Source: Cunninghamia lanceolata (Eukaryota > Streptophyta > Pinopsida > Cupressales > Cupressaceae). Taken from it: a stretch of DNA of 64,000 nt. The notes below the pieces were generated by a model. It was not told the origin of the DNA and ran no database searches. It was given only the letters and a program-made list of their open reading frames with translations. Location of the stretch: the NCBI GenBank assembly GCA_027924645.1, contig BSBN01000494.1, positions 692,001 to 756,000 of the forward strand. The letters are read 5' to 3'. Of this stretch, positions 11,000 to 23,063 are shown piece by piece; the stretch's first letter is position 1; each line of letters begins with the position of its first letter. Both the position numbers and the translations under genes were made by a program.

Positions 11000-12100
11000 A
11001 ATTTTTTTAAAAAAAGTTGGCCACTTTTTGGACCCCCAACTTTTTGCACCCGCCCTTCATGAGTGCAAGTCATTTGGTGTATGTTTGTATTATGTTTGAT
11101 TGTAAAAGTTTAAGAAAGAAAGAGGAGTAAAGGAGACTTATGCTTAGTATTATTAAGAAGTAATGTATGTTTTCGAAATGTTTCAATGGTGCATTGTGTG
11201 CTTGGTGACTATTTTTTTTGTAAAGTACTTCCATAGTGTGAATTTTGCATTTTATAACTTTGTTCTTGTGTGAATTGGATATCATGTTATGCATACCTTG
11301 TGTGGAGATGATGTTTAGCATCATAGGCTAAAATACTAAATTAGGGGCTTAATCTTTTAATTGTATTATTCTTATGGTAAGACTCTATCTTATGAACTTT
11401 GTGTTATATAAATATGTGTTTGTTCGTAGTACATATGTAGTGTAATATGGTTTATCAATAGCTCCATGATGTGTGATGTGTTGTGAGTCACCATCTTGTG
11501 AGTTGAAGTAATGTTGTTTTGATTCAATTATGACCTAGTATGCAATTGCTAGTATGTTGGTATACTTGTTTGGGGTGTATTGTATTATCTCTAAATGTGA
11601 AGTTATGGTTAGATTCCATTTATGCCTTAGAAAGATTAATTCAAATTGATGTTAGATAGATTTCTTAGAAACCTTTATGGCATTTATTATGTGAATTTGT
11701 GTATGAAAGTTGTTCTTCACTAAGTAATGAACGGTAAAGGAAAATTGTGTTATGTGTCACCTTGTGGATGTGAATACCTGTTATGAGAGTACTTGCTATG
11801 TGTTGTGAATATCCCATACATGATTTGTGTACTCATGAGCTGTGATACTAGGTATCCATCCATGGGTTGAGTGTATAGCTACAAGCATGGTGGAGTCATG
11901 CTTGTGTGGTTGCTTGATTTTATACGTTGTAAGGTCCAACCTTGGAGTTGGAGACCTTCCATTAGTGGAGCAAAAGAACTTAGGAAGCTATGGCGACATG
12001 TTGTGACATTGGTTTGGGGGTAACCCAACTAACCATATCTTCCTATGCCAGAGTACCCCCTACTTCTCCTTAGTGAATGGACCTTTGAGAGGTTCATAGT
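11000..12100. other. No gene seen
   Basis: AT-rich DNA with only short, motif-free open frames. No LTR, tRNA or hairpin could be supported. Confidence 0.5.
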
Positions 12101-12104
12101 CAAA

Positions 12105-12460
12105 CTTATGCGTCACACAGAGAGCACAGGCAGTGCATTGTCAAACTTATGTGTTTCAGAGACCAGTACAAGTGGTGCACTATCATGTGCATGTGAGTTA
12201 GCCAAGTGCATGTGGTGCACTATCGTGCTTATGAGAGTTAATTAAATGCATGCGTCACACTGATTAGCCTATGCGTCACACTAACCAGTACATGTGTCAC
12301 AATGATCAACACATGCATCACACTGATCAATACATGCGTCACACTGATCATCACATGCATCACACAAAGCAACTTATGCTTCACATAGCCACCATCTCTT
12401 ATGCTTCACATGAAGCAGGTTATGCATCACACAAAGTAGCTTATGCATCACACAATTTCT
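12105..12460 (+). repeat. Minisatellite, unit about 20 bp (ATGCRTCACACTGATCA)
   Basis: Degenerate copies of ATGCGTCACACTGATCAACAC follow one another, most regularly at 12247-12365 and more diverged to 12460. A stray copy lies at 12846-12890. The open frame across 12271-12480 translates the repeat (MRHTDQYM-like units) and is probably not a gene. Confidence 0.8.
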
Positions 12461-12480
12461 GCAAATACAAATTAGCATAA

Positions 12481-13750
12481 AAAACCCTAATCTGTGAATA
12501 AAATACGTACTCTAGTGATAAATGTCAAACCCTAGGGTTGTAAGGTTATCTCTTGGATGCCAGAAAGATGATGAACTTTTAGACATTCGCAAGATATACC
12601 CAAATGTTTAAACAAGTTAGCAAGAAACCCTAGATAAAACCCTTGAAATAACAAACCCTAATGCTCTAAAAAAACCCTAATGAGATAACCAATATGAACC
12701 AGAGAGTTAACAAAACAATCAGAGCATCAGAGACAAGTTAGAATCCTACAAAATCAACTGGGTTAGGTTTATAAAATCAAAATAACAAAATTTCTACCCT
12801 AAACACAGTCGTATGCATTGCAGACTCCAGAGGAAGCATCACGTTGTACAACTCATGCATCACATGAATTGGCTTATGCATCACACTATTCCTGCAAATT
12901 CAAAAACATAAAATTTGTGGAATGTACGGCTGTTCACGTCAGGTTCACGAGATGAAGTCAGGTAAAAACGCTACTAAAGCCCTGTAAACAGTATTTTCAA
13001 ACCCTAACTACCCAATGGAGCCCTAAAAACCTAGAATCAATGCAAATAGAACATGAAATATGAAACCCTAGGCTCATAGTGCAAATCCTCCATTGTTCCT
13101 ATGAAGCTATGGCTAACTAATGCACTCAGAAATTGTAGGTCTACAAATGCTATGGAGAGCTCACAAATGGCAAAGTTGACTTATGCAAGTGGTTCCCTCA
13201 AAATGAAAGAGCAAAAGTGATTTTATAGAAGAGGAAATGTGAATGGAGGGCTGTGATTAGAAGTTGACTTGGAGGCAAGATCAAGGGCTGAGAATGATTA
13301 GGGTTTCCAGCCACAAAAGGACAAAAGATATTTTTTTATTAGAGGAAATGGTGAGGTGGGAATTTATTTTTTTTAAATTAAAAAAATGGTGTGCATTTAT
13401 TTAATTTTTTTAGAGGAAAGGGTAATGTAATGGGATTAAATTAAATAAGTGGGAACTTATTTAATCTAGGGCAAGGTTAATAATTTAAATAAATGGGTAT
13501 TTATTTAAATTAAAAGGGGGTATGTGTATTTGATTAGTGAATAATTAAATAATAATTAAATTATTTAATTATAGAGGAATTTAGAAGAAGGCAGCTAAAA
13601 TAATTGAATAAATGAAATTTATTTAATTAACAAGCACAAGAGAGAATGAATTAACTAAATAATTAAAAATTATTTAATTAATAGAAGAATGTGGAATTAA
13701 GGTGGAATATGTGTGAAAATGTCATTCACAGGCCTAGGACATTTTTAAGT
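12481..13750. repeat. AT-rich dispersed repeat DNA
   Basis: No coding motif is visible. From about 13330 the sequence is made of TTAAATAAATGGG/ATTTAATTAAT palindromic blocks, ending with TGTGAAAATGTCATTCACAGG and GGACATTTTTAAGTGT. The same order occurs on the opposite strand at 63465-63840, so it is part of a dispersed repeat, perhaps an LTR of a large noncoding element. Confidence 0.6.
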
Positions 13751-13751
13751 G

Positions 13752-13774
13752 TATATATATATATATATATATAT
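13752..13774. repeat. (TA)n microsatellite
   Basis: An uninterrupted run of about 11 TA dinucleotides lies at the boundary of the AT-rich repeat. Confidence 0.9.
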
Positions 13775-14888
13775 GAAGACACTATTACATTATTGGACAT
13801 GAATTATTATATTATTATATTTACATGGAGAAAGGACACCAATTATTAAATTATTAAGTCGAGTGTATATTAGGAAGCTCAAACAAGGGAAACTTTTGAG
13901 GATGGGGGTATGTGTGGGCTAGTATGGGATAACCATTATCCACTTACCTTCCTATTGATTTATGATCTTAAGCTGACTATCTCTTGGAGGCTAATCCCCT
14001 TATACAAACAAGAGGTAGGTCATTTGTGGAAATGTATGGAGGGGCCCCAGGCACTTGGCCTCGAGACCATCATTCTACCTAAATCTTGGATCTTTGGTTA
14101 CTTGACACTGGTTATTGGATTATGTAGTACTATGATGAGACTGTTGTGTCCCCGTGGACCTATATGTGAACCTTGTGTTGTTATCCCTATGATGTGGATG
14201 AATGAAAATGGTTGTTTAGTTGTAAGATCTGCATTTGATGTATCTGCATATGAGTTGATGTTTTCTTTGTAAACATGTTGTACGATACATGTGTTTGTGT
14301 GCTCTATTCTAGAGATAGCTGCATATGAAAAGTTAGAGAATTGAATTTTTTTTAAGTGCAATTTCTTGTAAAGTATGAGAAAATTATGTGATTTATGCTA
14401 GCGTGAATGTGGAAAATTGATGGTTTTGAACAATGAATTGGCTATTGAGATAATGATTCTATGATAAAATTGAATGTTATGGCATCATTCCTTATTTTGA
14501 TTAAAGAAAAATTGTTATATGCTAACATATACTTTAAATGGAATTGAGTGCTTTGCCTCTTCTTCACCTGGGTATTAGGACATATAATTAGGTATATTGA
14601 AAGGAATGTGATACCCTGAATTTTATATCTATATTGATTATCATGGACTAATGTGTGCTATGGTCACTTCTTAGCATTTGTGACTTCCAAGAGTAAGTCA
14701 AGCTCTTGGGGGGAAGTATGTAGTGCCTCCCTAGTCCTGGCCCGTTCGAGGCGACATCGAGGTATACGTTCCAATTTTATGTGATGTTGAGGTTCTCACC
14801 TTTTATTCATGTGGATGTCTTTGAACATGGATGTATTATGATTAGTCGATACTGGACGACTAGAGCTAATGTGAATTGATCATGGTGT
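13775..14888. other. No gene seen
   Basis: The longest open frame (13910-14272) shows no recognised domain and poor coding character. This is left flank DNA of solo LTR B. Confidence 0.45.
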
Positions 14889-14893
14889 ATTAA
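14889..14893. repeat. Target-site duplication of solo LTR B, left copy
   Basis: ATTAA precedes the TG terminus and is repeated exactly at 17440-17444. Confidence 0.9.
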
Positions 14894-17439
14894 TGTAGGA
14901 GTTCAGGACAACAATGAGAGGGGGGGTGAATCAGTGTTGTATAAAATTTTAACCTTTTGCAAATTTTGTTTACAAGACAAAATAGAAAGACATTGTTAAA
15001 CACATATACATAAGACTACTGATAAAAGAGGATATAAACAACACCTCATGAGTAAATCATACACACACACAGAGAAGATTAATATAAATCATGAGACAAG
15101 ATTTGCATGAGTGGAAAACCCTCTAGGGGTAGAAAAACCACTCCAAAACTACCTCACTGGCTTTATCAAAAACCTCACTGATTACAATGTTTAGAAGCAC
15201 CAACTTCAAGGAGCACCAACCCCTAATATATACAGAACAAACTGCAAAGTGTACAAGAAATGATTGCCACTCAATCTGATTTACACCATTATATAACTTG
15301 TCTTCTCTTTTGCATATCTTTATTAAATTACAATCTGAATATCAATCTCATTACCAATTCCCCTGATACTCAATCAATTGCATATTATCTTCATAAGGTC
15401 ATCATTTCTGCTTTTTATCCTTACACAAAATCTCTGCAAATTTATTTGGCTTCTTTGCACAAACACATGTCTCTACAAATATTAACACATCTCTGCAAAA
15501 CAATTTAAATCATCTTTGTATATACTCCTGATACACATAAAGCCTCTCATCTTTGCTTGCAAATAAATCTCTGTAAAATGTTCCATCTCTTTACAACACA
15601 CACTATATATATTCAACCTCTATGAACTCATCATTTGTATGTTTCATCTCTATCTACAAAAGAAGTTACATCAATGCACCTGAAAAACCATTATATACAA
15701 ATTGAATGTCCTTTCACCTTCAAAACAAATTTTCATTATCCTCTTCTCAAAACTTTTCATCTTCTCACACTCAATCTTCTTTTCAATTTGCAAAAAAACA
15801 TCTTAAGAAAAATAAGATCATAATGAAATCAATCAATGTCCTGTAAATAAAATCTCTTATAATTGGATATTCTTCATATTCTCTCTTAATTGCATCATTT
15901 TTGACTTAAAAAGCTCCTCAAATTCTTCTTTGCATATTCCTGCAATCTTATTTTATCTTCAATAAAATCAATTCATCTTCATTTTCCACCAGAGAGGATT
16001 TTAAGAAAGAAAGAAAATTTTCCTTGAAGAAAAACATCTTTTTGTGCCAAAATAATCTCCATAAATATTTGTCTTAAAAAATCTCCTAAAAAATCTTATA
16101 ACAAAAACTTAACTTGATGTCATCTCTTGGGGTCATTAAATTAGAAAAAACAATTTCTAATTTAATAAATACTTATCCCCACAAAAGTCATTTGATAGCT
16201 TTTTTAAAATAAAACTCACCATTTAAAAGTCATAAAGACATGGATATGGGTTGACCACTTAGTGGTTTAAGCAAAGTTTCTAAAAAATAAAATAAAGCCA
16301 TAAAAGGCTTAGTAATCGGGCTTCCTCCTTAGAAAGTTTATGAAATATATTCTATGCTCCCCTAAAAAGCAATTCGATGCCTTTCATAAATAAACGGAGA
16401 TCTTCATTTTTTCGGGCTTCATAAGGTTTTATTTGATTTCCTTAAAGCATGCTCTAAAAACAAGGTATAAAATGTGCCCATATAAATCGTGCTCATTCAC
16501 TTATAAATTGTGCCCATTCACATATGAATGAGACCGAACCCATCGGTAGGAGATGTGAAGAGGGCTGATGATAGCATGAATAACATACCCTCTACTAGGT
16601 CACACTTAAGTGACATGACCTGCAATAACAGGTCAATGATAGTTTAAAACAAAAACATGCATAGGTCATAAGATAGACTATATAAGGATTTTGAGAGATG
16701 TTTATTTAAGACACATTTAAACCATTTCCTAACTTATAACAATCGTCATTGATCTTTAAACACTTCTGCCAATACTATCTTAATTTCTGCCACTGAACCT
16801 CTTATATAATGAATGTGTCATGAGGTCTGCAATTACAATGAAGAGCAAGTGAAACCACTGACCTAAGCAAGCAAGTGAAACCAATGAGATGAACATCAAA
16901 AACATCTATACCAATGCCAACACCCACTGATCCTCTGACCAACACAAACAAGTTAGCATTTCCTGACTTAGCCATGAAGCAACATATCAACTTGAAGTAT
17001 ATTAAGCCCAACATGAAACAAACCATGAACATCAACCATTCAATTATTGACATCAAACCATCCATGCTAACTTGAACATTATTAAACTTACTGTAAGAAC
17101 AATGACATCCCAAAGAACCAAACTGCTCCTATCAATCTGTAATGTGTAAATACCACAAAGAAGATCTTTTGATTTGTAACAACAATCCTGCATCATCATC
17201 ACTTGAACAAGAACATACATCAGGCATATGAATCATGTGAACTCTTGTATGAACAATATCAACACACTTATACAACTCCTAATTGATGTTCAACTATGAA
17301 AGACATGATCCAGAACAACCTATGTCAATAGTGCAAGTGATCCTCAAATGACCTGCAGTCCTGATGATACCTTGTGAAGATGCACACTTACTCAACTCTC
17401 TCAATACCTTTTGACATCAATGGCAAACTATCACTATCA
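14894..17439 (-). mobile_element. Solo LTR B, 2.55 kb
   Basis: The sequence starts TGTAGGAGTTC and ends ACTATCA, and is flanked by a perfect ATTAA duplication (14889-14893 and 17440-17444). It has no coding domain. It parallels solo LTR A along its length: the GGGGGTGAATCAGTGTTGT block near the left end, the CCTCACTGG repeats, the AAGTGAC...GGTCAA block near 16605-16635, and the TTGACATCAATGGC block near the right end. On the - strand these are the usual copia LTR start and end. A solo LTR arises by recombination between the two LTRs of a full element. Confidence 0.9.
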
Positions 17440-17444
17440 ATTAA

Positions 17445-18240
17445 TTGATTAGTTATGTTAGATTTCATATCGGGATTGGGTGTACATGTGGAGAGGATGA
17501 CATCGTGACATTGGCACACCGTGTTCAATAATTACGAATGTAAGAATCCTCCGATGTGGGCTACTTTTGCTTCAGCTATTATATGATATGCATATGCAGA
17601 TGTTATAATGTGTTTTAAGTGGTACAGGTACCAGGCACCGACTCCACCTAGCTTCACAGGTCTAAGCATGCCTAATGCCCCAATAGTGGTGAGTTGGAGA
17701 TGACACATTGGCCATATACCTTAGCCTTGTCATCGTCTCTATGTTGAGATGAGTTTTCGATGTCTTGTCTTACCTCAAACACCATCCAATTATTGTCTGA
17801 TTGTTCTATCCTCCTGTGAGTCAGATCCGTACAATTTTTGTGTTGAGTTAGTCCTTGTGGGTTGCCTTCGTGTGTTTTGTTTATTTATAATTTTATTTCA
17901 GTGTTGTGTTAGCTAATTGACCTTGTGCATAGTTTCTGTGTGGTTTTCTTGAGGGGATGTTATTAGCCCATGGTCATTTATTTATGTTAAACCAAAAGTA
18001 ATATGTGTGGTCCTTATTTAACTTAAAGAAAATGATATACCTTTCTTTTTTTCCTATTCAGATTTGGGAGGAAAAAAGGCTCACGCTCTAGATTTGGGGG
18101 AAAAGGAAGAAAAGAGAGGAGCTAGGGTTTGGGGGCAGAGTGGTTGGAGGGCAGGGAGGATGCTGTCCAAGGTTGAGTTCATGGCTTACTCCTGTTGCTT
18201 TCTTTCATGGGTATGTTTTTTTTAAGCCTTTTAAACAACT
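17445..18240. other. No gene seen
   Basis: Right flank of solo LTR B. A purine-rich patch occurs at 18065-18150. No coding motif was recognised. Confidence 0.45.
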
Positions 18241-18249
18241 CATTTTGTA

Positions 18250-19700
18250 CATATCCTAAAGTCAATGCATTCGATGATGTTAAACATCTCTTCCAGACAT
18301 TCTATAGAAGAGTTCACAGTTTTGTCTATGTTTTCACAATCTGACATACATGTCTACCAGAGTGTTTCCAACTATAATATCTGACAAAAAATCCTAAGTT
18401 GTTTTACTTTAATGGCGTGGGCAGAGAGAATGCATTTGCTTGGAATTTTCTAGAGTCTTTTTAATGAATTTCTTATGTGCACATCTTGCAAATCACATTT
18501 ATTTGAAGGTTGTCTAGAGCATCGTTTATGCTTCCAGATTTTGCATACATGTTTGCCGTAACATTTACAAATATAAACTCTGGCAAAAATTCCCCTTCCA
18601 TAATGCTTTGATGGATTTCCATACCCCGTGCTGAAGCCCCCCATTCTGGCATAGGTAGCGAGGATGTTGGAAAAGGTTTAGGAATTTGGCTTTACACCTG
18701 CCAATGGAATTTTCTTAAAAGTTTCTAAATCCTTTTTTAATAGATCCATTTTGTGCATAACCTGCAATCATTGTAGTCCATGGGACCTCATCTCTTGCGG
18801 TATTCTACCAAAGAGTGCACATGCCTTGTTTGTGTTACCTTTAGGCACGGGTAGGGAGGATGCTACTAAAGGTTTGGAGTCTGGCTTTTCATCTGCCAAT
18901 TGTAATTGCTTAAAAGTTCTAAAGCCTTTTTAACTAATCCATTTTGTGCATATCTTGTGACCATTACAGTCCACGAGACCACATTTCTTTTAGGCATTTT
19001 GTGAAATAGTTCATATGCCTTGTCTTTGCTCCACTTTCTGCATATAGGCCTACCATGGCATTCGTAGTTTCAACATCTAACAAAAAATCCTCTTCCATTA
19101 TGCCCTTAAGGATATCCCTTAATCATTACTAGAGATCTGCTCTTTTATTATTACAGTGCTAGCCTATTTTTTAGATTGCTTCTTTTAGTATCACCAATAG
19201 TCTCCAAGAAAATTGTCCCTATTTAAAATGATGGAAATTGTTCACATTTCTCACAACAATTTCTCTTGCAACAATATTGGGAATTATTGTTGTTACAATG
19301 TGGCAATCAACACATACTTGAAGGTTCTTAACAACTCTAATAGCTACTCCATAGGGCATGTTCAACAAACCAAATGCAATTGCCAACTTTTCACCATGAT
19401 GGTAGAGATATAATGATACCTGAGACTTTGAAACTAGAAAATACCCTGCTGTGCTCATTTACCAGTAGCATGTAAACACATCCTCCCAACCACTACAAGT
19501 TTAAATGGCATCTCAATGATTAAGTTTTGAGTGCACTTAAGATAGCCATCACTATCAAGAAGGTCCACCATGAACATATATCAATCAACTGTAGCTGAAA
19601 TGCAATGAGGAGTACTTATGTGATGGAAGTATGTACAACCCCTTTAACTTTGCTGTCTTTAACCAAGAGTTCTTATATCAATTTTATCAAGAGCCATATC
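18250..19700 (-). pseudogene. PPR-E-DYW protein pseudogene
   Basis: Read on the - strand, the right part (about 19460-19700) matches the E region (HYMFMVDLLDSDGYL, then IIEMPFK in another frame). The DYW deaminase domain follows at 19219-19458, with EKLAIAFGLLNMPYGVAIRV, the CVDCH metal-binding block and VAREIVVRNVNNFHHF. After a 2-bp loss, the terminal GDYW is readable at 19194-19205. Lower coordinates (18250-19130) hold separate PPR repeats, such as MPKRNVVSWTVMVTRYAQNG near 18980 and GVKPNS...FSNILATYARMGG near 18650. These lie 3' of the DYW end, so they are a second copy or a rearranged piece. Intact proteins of this class edit C to U in organellar RNA. Frameshifts and stops are numerous. 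Confidence 0.85.
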
Positions 19701-21197
19701 TTATTCATGCTCTCTACTATACTTGAGGAAATTTTTATGAACTACATTTCCAAAAGGTGTATCCACTTACCGAACTAACCTGTTCATAAAAATGACTGCC
19801 CATTTGAAATATTCCTTCTGAGGTATGCTTGATCTCAGTGGTGGTATTGGTGTTATAATTGTGTCTTTTATCACTTAATCCTTAATCAAAATTTAGTAGA
19901 GGCAAACAATGGAATGTTTTCCCTTTTTTTCTTACCTCCTTGGGATGCTTAGAGGCTTTCTTGTACAAGGTGGATGGTGAGGTAATGTTCTACCTTCATC
20001 CTGGAGCTATTTTTATCTCTTTGGTGATCTCTTGCTCTCTTCATTGATGCTTTAGTCCTTATTGTGAGGTCATTCTTTTATTGGAGTTACCTTGCATTCA
20101 CTGTTGTTGCCACAATGTGATGATTGCTAGTAATACCCCCAAGTGTGGGTCTTCTTGTGCTTGTTCTATTCTTATGATTGCATGCTGCGCTTGTTGGAGT
20201 TGGGTGTAGATGATAGGGTGAGCTTGGAAGTGGCTTCGAATGTGACATCGAGCATGAGTGCTAATTTGTTTGGCTACTTCCTTCTTGCTGCCCCTTCCTT
20301 CGCACCCTCCTTATCTAAGTAGTGTTCATTGGTATGATTACTAGGTGCCTATTTATGCCCTCCGTGAACCATGTGCTTATGATGTGTTCATGTGAGCTAT
20401 GAGACTTGTGGTATCCCTTGTGTGGCTGAGTATTTAGGCCTTCCTGTCCCTTTTTCCTTTATGCTTGTGTATGGGCCATGTGTTCATCTCTGAGCATTGG
20501 GGGTGGACCTTTGAGGTACCACATGCTAGCATGGTGTGCACCCACTGCCATTGGGGACTTGTAATCTGTGATTGATATGACTTCATAGCAGCTGCCCTTC
20601 ATCTTCAGCTTATGAGCATTGTGTATTCTTTGGTTATCTAATTGTATCATTGATGTAAATCATTCTTGTAGCATTGTAAATTGGTAAATTTGTAAATTAT
20701 GAGACACTCCAACCTAGAGAATGATGTGACTATCTTATGTAATGTCATTTATTGGCTATGTAATTCATTCAATCTTATATGTTTTCATTAATTGTTAATA
20801 ACACATATCTCCTTTGGTGTTTAAAGAAAGTATACAATGTTGGTTTGAAACTCGATCTTAGACTTTCTCATAATGTTCTTGTATGATAGAATGAACATAA
20901 TCGTATCACATCTACTTATGAATGTTTTATCCTTTCTTTAGTTGTAAGGATGTTTGAAATTACTTCTTTCTGTATTGATGTATGGTTTCGATGCTTTATG
21001 TTGTTTCCCTTGGTTTGTTTTCACCTGACAAGGTGTCATGGATGTCTTATCTTGCACCTTGTTTGCCCTTCCCCGCCTTTGTGCGCTGGGGTTTTAGGGA
21101 TAGGTGGAAAAATTTTTGGTCCTTCATGTCATGACCACATGGTTAATGTGGGTATGACATGGCGTTTTGCGTGTCATGACCACATGGAAAATGTGTC
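19333..21197. repeat. Tandem unit 1
   Basis: Carries antisense DYW/E fragments at its left end, a 63-codon - strand ORF at 20459-20650, and two copies of TCATGACCACATGG near its right end. The unit boundary falls between GTGTC and AACTC. Confidence 0.85.
20459..20650 (-). CDS. Conserved 63-aa ORF, copy 1 (unknown)
   Basis: The frame starts MIQLDNQRIHNAHKLKMKG and ends MAHTQA. It has no signal peptide, membrane segment or known motif. The other two units carry the same frame at the same place, with a few amino-acid changes each and no stop. Persistence of an open frame in recent tandem copies may just reflect youth of the duplication. Upstream on this strand the sequence is AT-rich, and no promoter was recognised. 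It may also be an exon of something larger. Confidence 0.3.
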   Translation of the reverse strand: MIQLDNQRIHNAHKLKMKGSCYEVISITDYKSPMAVGAHHASMWYLKGPPPMLRDEHMAHTQA

Positions 21198-23063
21198 AAC
21201 TCTAATAGTTGTTCCATGGGTCATGTTCAACAAACCAAATACAATTACCAACTTATCACCATGGTGGCAGAGATATAATGATACCCGAGACTTTGAAACT
21301 AGAAAATACCCTGTTGTCCTCATTTACCAACAACATGTAAACACATCCTCCCAACCACCATAGGTTTAAATGGCATCTCAATAATTAAGTTTTGGGTGCC
21401 CTCAAGATAGACAGCACTGTCAAGAAGGTCCACCATGAACATATATCAATCAGTTGTAGCTAAAATGCAATGAGGAGTACTTATGTGATGGATGTATGTA
21501 CAACCCCTTTCACTTTGTTGTCTTTAATCAAGAGTTCTTATATCAATTTTGTCAAGAGCCATATCTTATTCATGCTCTCCACTATACTTGAGGACATTTT
21601 TATGAGCTACATTTCCAAAAGGTGTATCCACTTACCGTTAACCTGTTCATAAAAATGACTTCCCATTTGAAATATTCCTTCTGAGGTATGCTTGATCTCG
21701 GTGGTGGTAATGGTGTTATAATTGTGTCTTTGATCACTTAATCCTTAATCGAAATTCAGTAGAGGCAAACAATGGAATGTTTTCCCTTTTTTTTCTTACA
21801 TCCTTGGGATGCTTAGAGGCTTTCTTGTACAAGGTGGATGGTGAGGTAATGTTCTACCTTCATCCTGAGCTATTTTTCTCTTTTTGGTGATCCCTTGCTC
21901 TCTTCATTGATGCTTTAGTCCTTATTGTAAGGTCGTTCTTTTATTGGAGTTACCTTGCATTCACTATTGTTTCCATAATGTGATGATTGCTAGTAATACC
22001 CCCGAGTGTGGGTCTTCTTGTGCTTGTTCTATTATTATGATTACATGTTGAGCTTATTGGAGTTTGGGTGTAGATGATAGGGTGAGCTTGGAAGTTGCTC
22101 CCAATGTGGCATTGAGCATGAGTGCTCATTTGTTTAGCTACTTCCTTCTTGCTTCCCCTTCGTACTCACCCTCCTTATCTGAGTAGTGTTGATTGGTATG
22201 ATTACCAAGTGCCTATTTATGCCCTCCATGAACCATGTGCATATGATGTGTTCATGTGAGCTATGAGACTTGTGGTATCCCTTGTGTGGTTGAGTATTTA
22301 TGCCTTCCTATCCCTTTTGCCTTTATGCTTGTGTATGGACTATGTGATCATCTTCAAGCACAGGGGGTGGACCTTTGAGGTACCACATGGTAGGGTGGTG
22401 TGCACCCACCGCCATTGGGGACTTGTAATCCATGATTGATATGACTTCGTAGCAGCTTCCCTTCATCTTCAACTTATGAGCATTGTGTATTCTTTGGTTA
22501 TCTAATTGTATCATTGATGTAAATCATTCTTGTAGCATTGTAAATTGGTAAATTTGTAAATTATTTGACACTCCAACCTAGAGAATGATGTGACTATCTT
22601 ATGTAATGTCATTTTACTGGCTATGTAATTCATTCAATCTTATATGTTTTCATTAATTGTTAATAACACATATCTCCTTTGGTGTTTAAAAGAAAATATA
22701 TAATACTGGTTTGAAACTCGATCTTAGACTTTCTCATAATGTTCTTGTATGATAGAATGAACATAATCATATCACATCTTCTTATGAATGTTTTATCCTT
22801 TCTATAGTTGTAAGGTTGTTTGGAATTGCTTCTTTCTATACTGATGTATGGTTTTGATGCTTTATGTTGTTTCCCTTGGTTTGTCTTCACTTGACAAGGT
22901 GTCGTGGATGTCTTATCCCGCACCTTGTTTTCCCTTCCCTGCCTTTGTGCACCGGGGTTTTAGGGACAGGTGGAAATTTTTTGGGTCCTTCATGTCATGA
23001 CCACATGGCTAACGTGGGTATGACATGGGGTTTTGCATGTCATGACCACATGGAAAATGTGTC
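21198..23063. repeat. Tandem unit 2
   Basis: Second copy. The DYW/E relic lies at about 21198-21480 on the - strand (EKLAIAFG block altered) and the 63-codon ORF at 22323-22514. Small indels occur relative to unit 1, for example in the GAGTTTGGGTGTAGATGATAGG region. Confidence 0.85.
22323..22514 (-). CDS. Conserved 63-aa ORF, copy 2 (unknown)
   Basis: Same start and length as copy 1, with the variant end IVHTQA. Changes cluster in the last third (HHPTMWYLKGPPPVL in place of HHASMWYLKGPPPML). The function is unknown, and whether it is translated cannot be told from sequence. Confidence 0.3.
   Translation of the reverse strand: MIQLDNQRIHNAHKLKMKGSCYEVISIMDYKSPMAVGAHHPTMWYLKGPPPVLEDDHIVHTQA

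Noticed and set aside
12105..12460. CRISPR-like array
   Set aside because: Repeats are degenerate and directly adjoining without unique spacers, and the DNA is plant nuclear.
12271..12480. Open frame of His/Met-rich repeats as a metal-binding protein
   Set aside because: It is only the translation of the 20-bp minisatellite and shows no independent coding sign.
13910..14272. 120-codon + strand ORF as a gene
   Set aside because: No domain, no recognised start context, opposing open frame on the other strand; likely chance.
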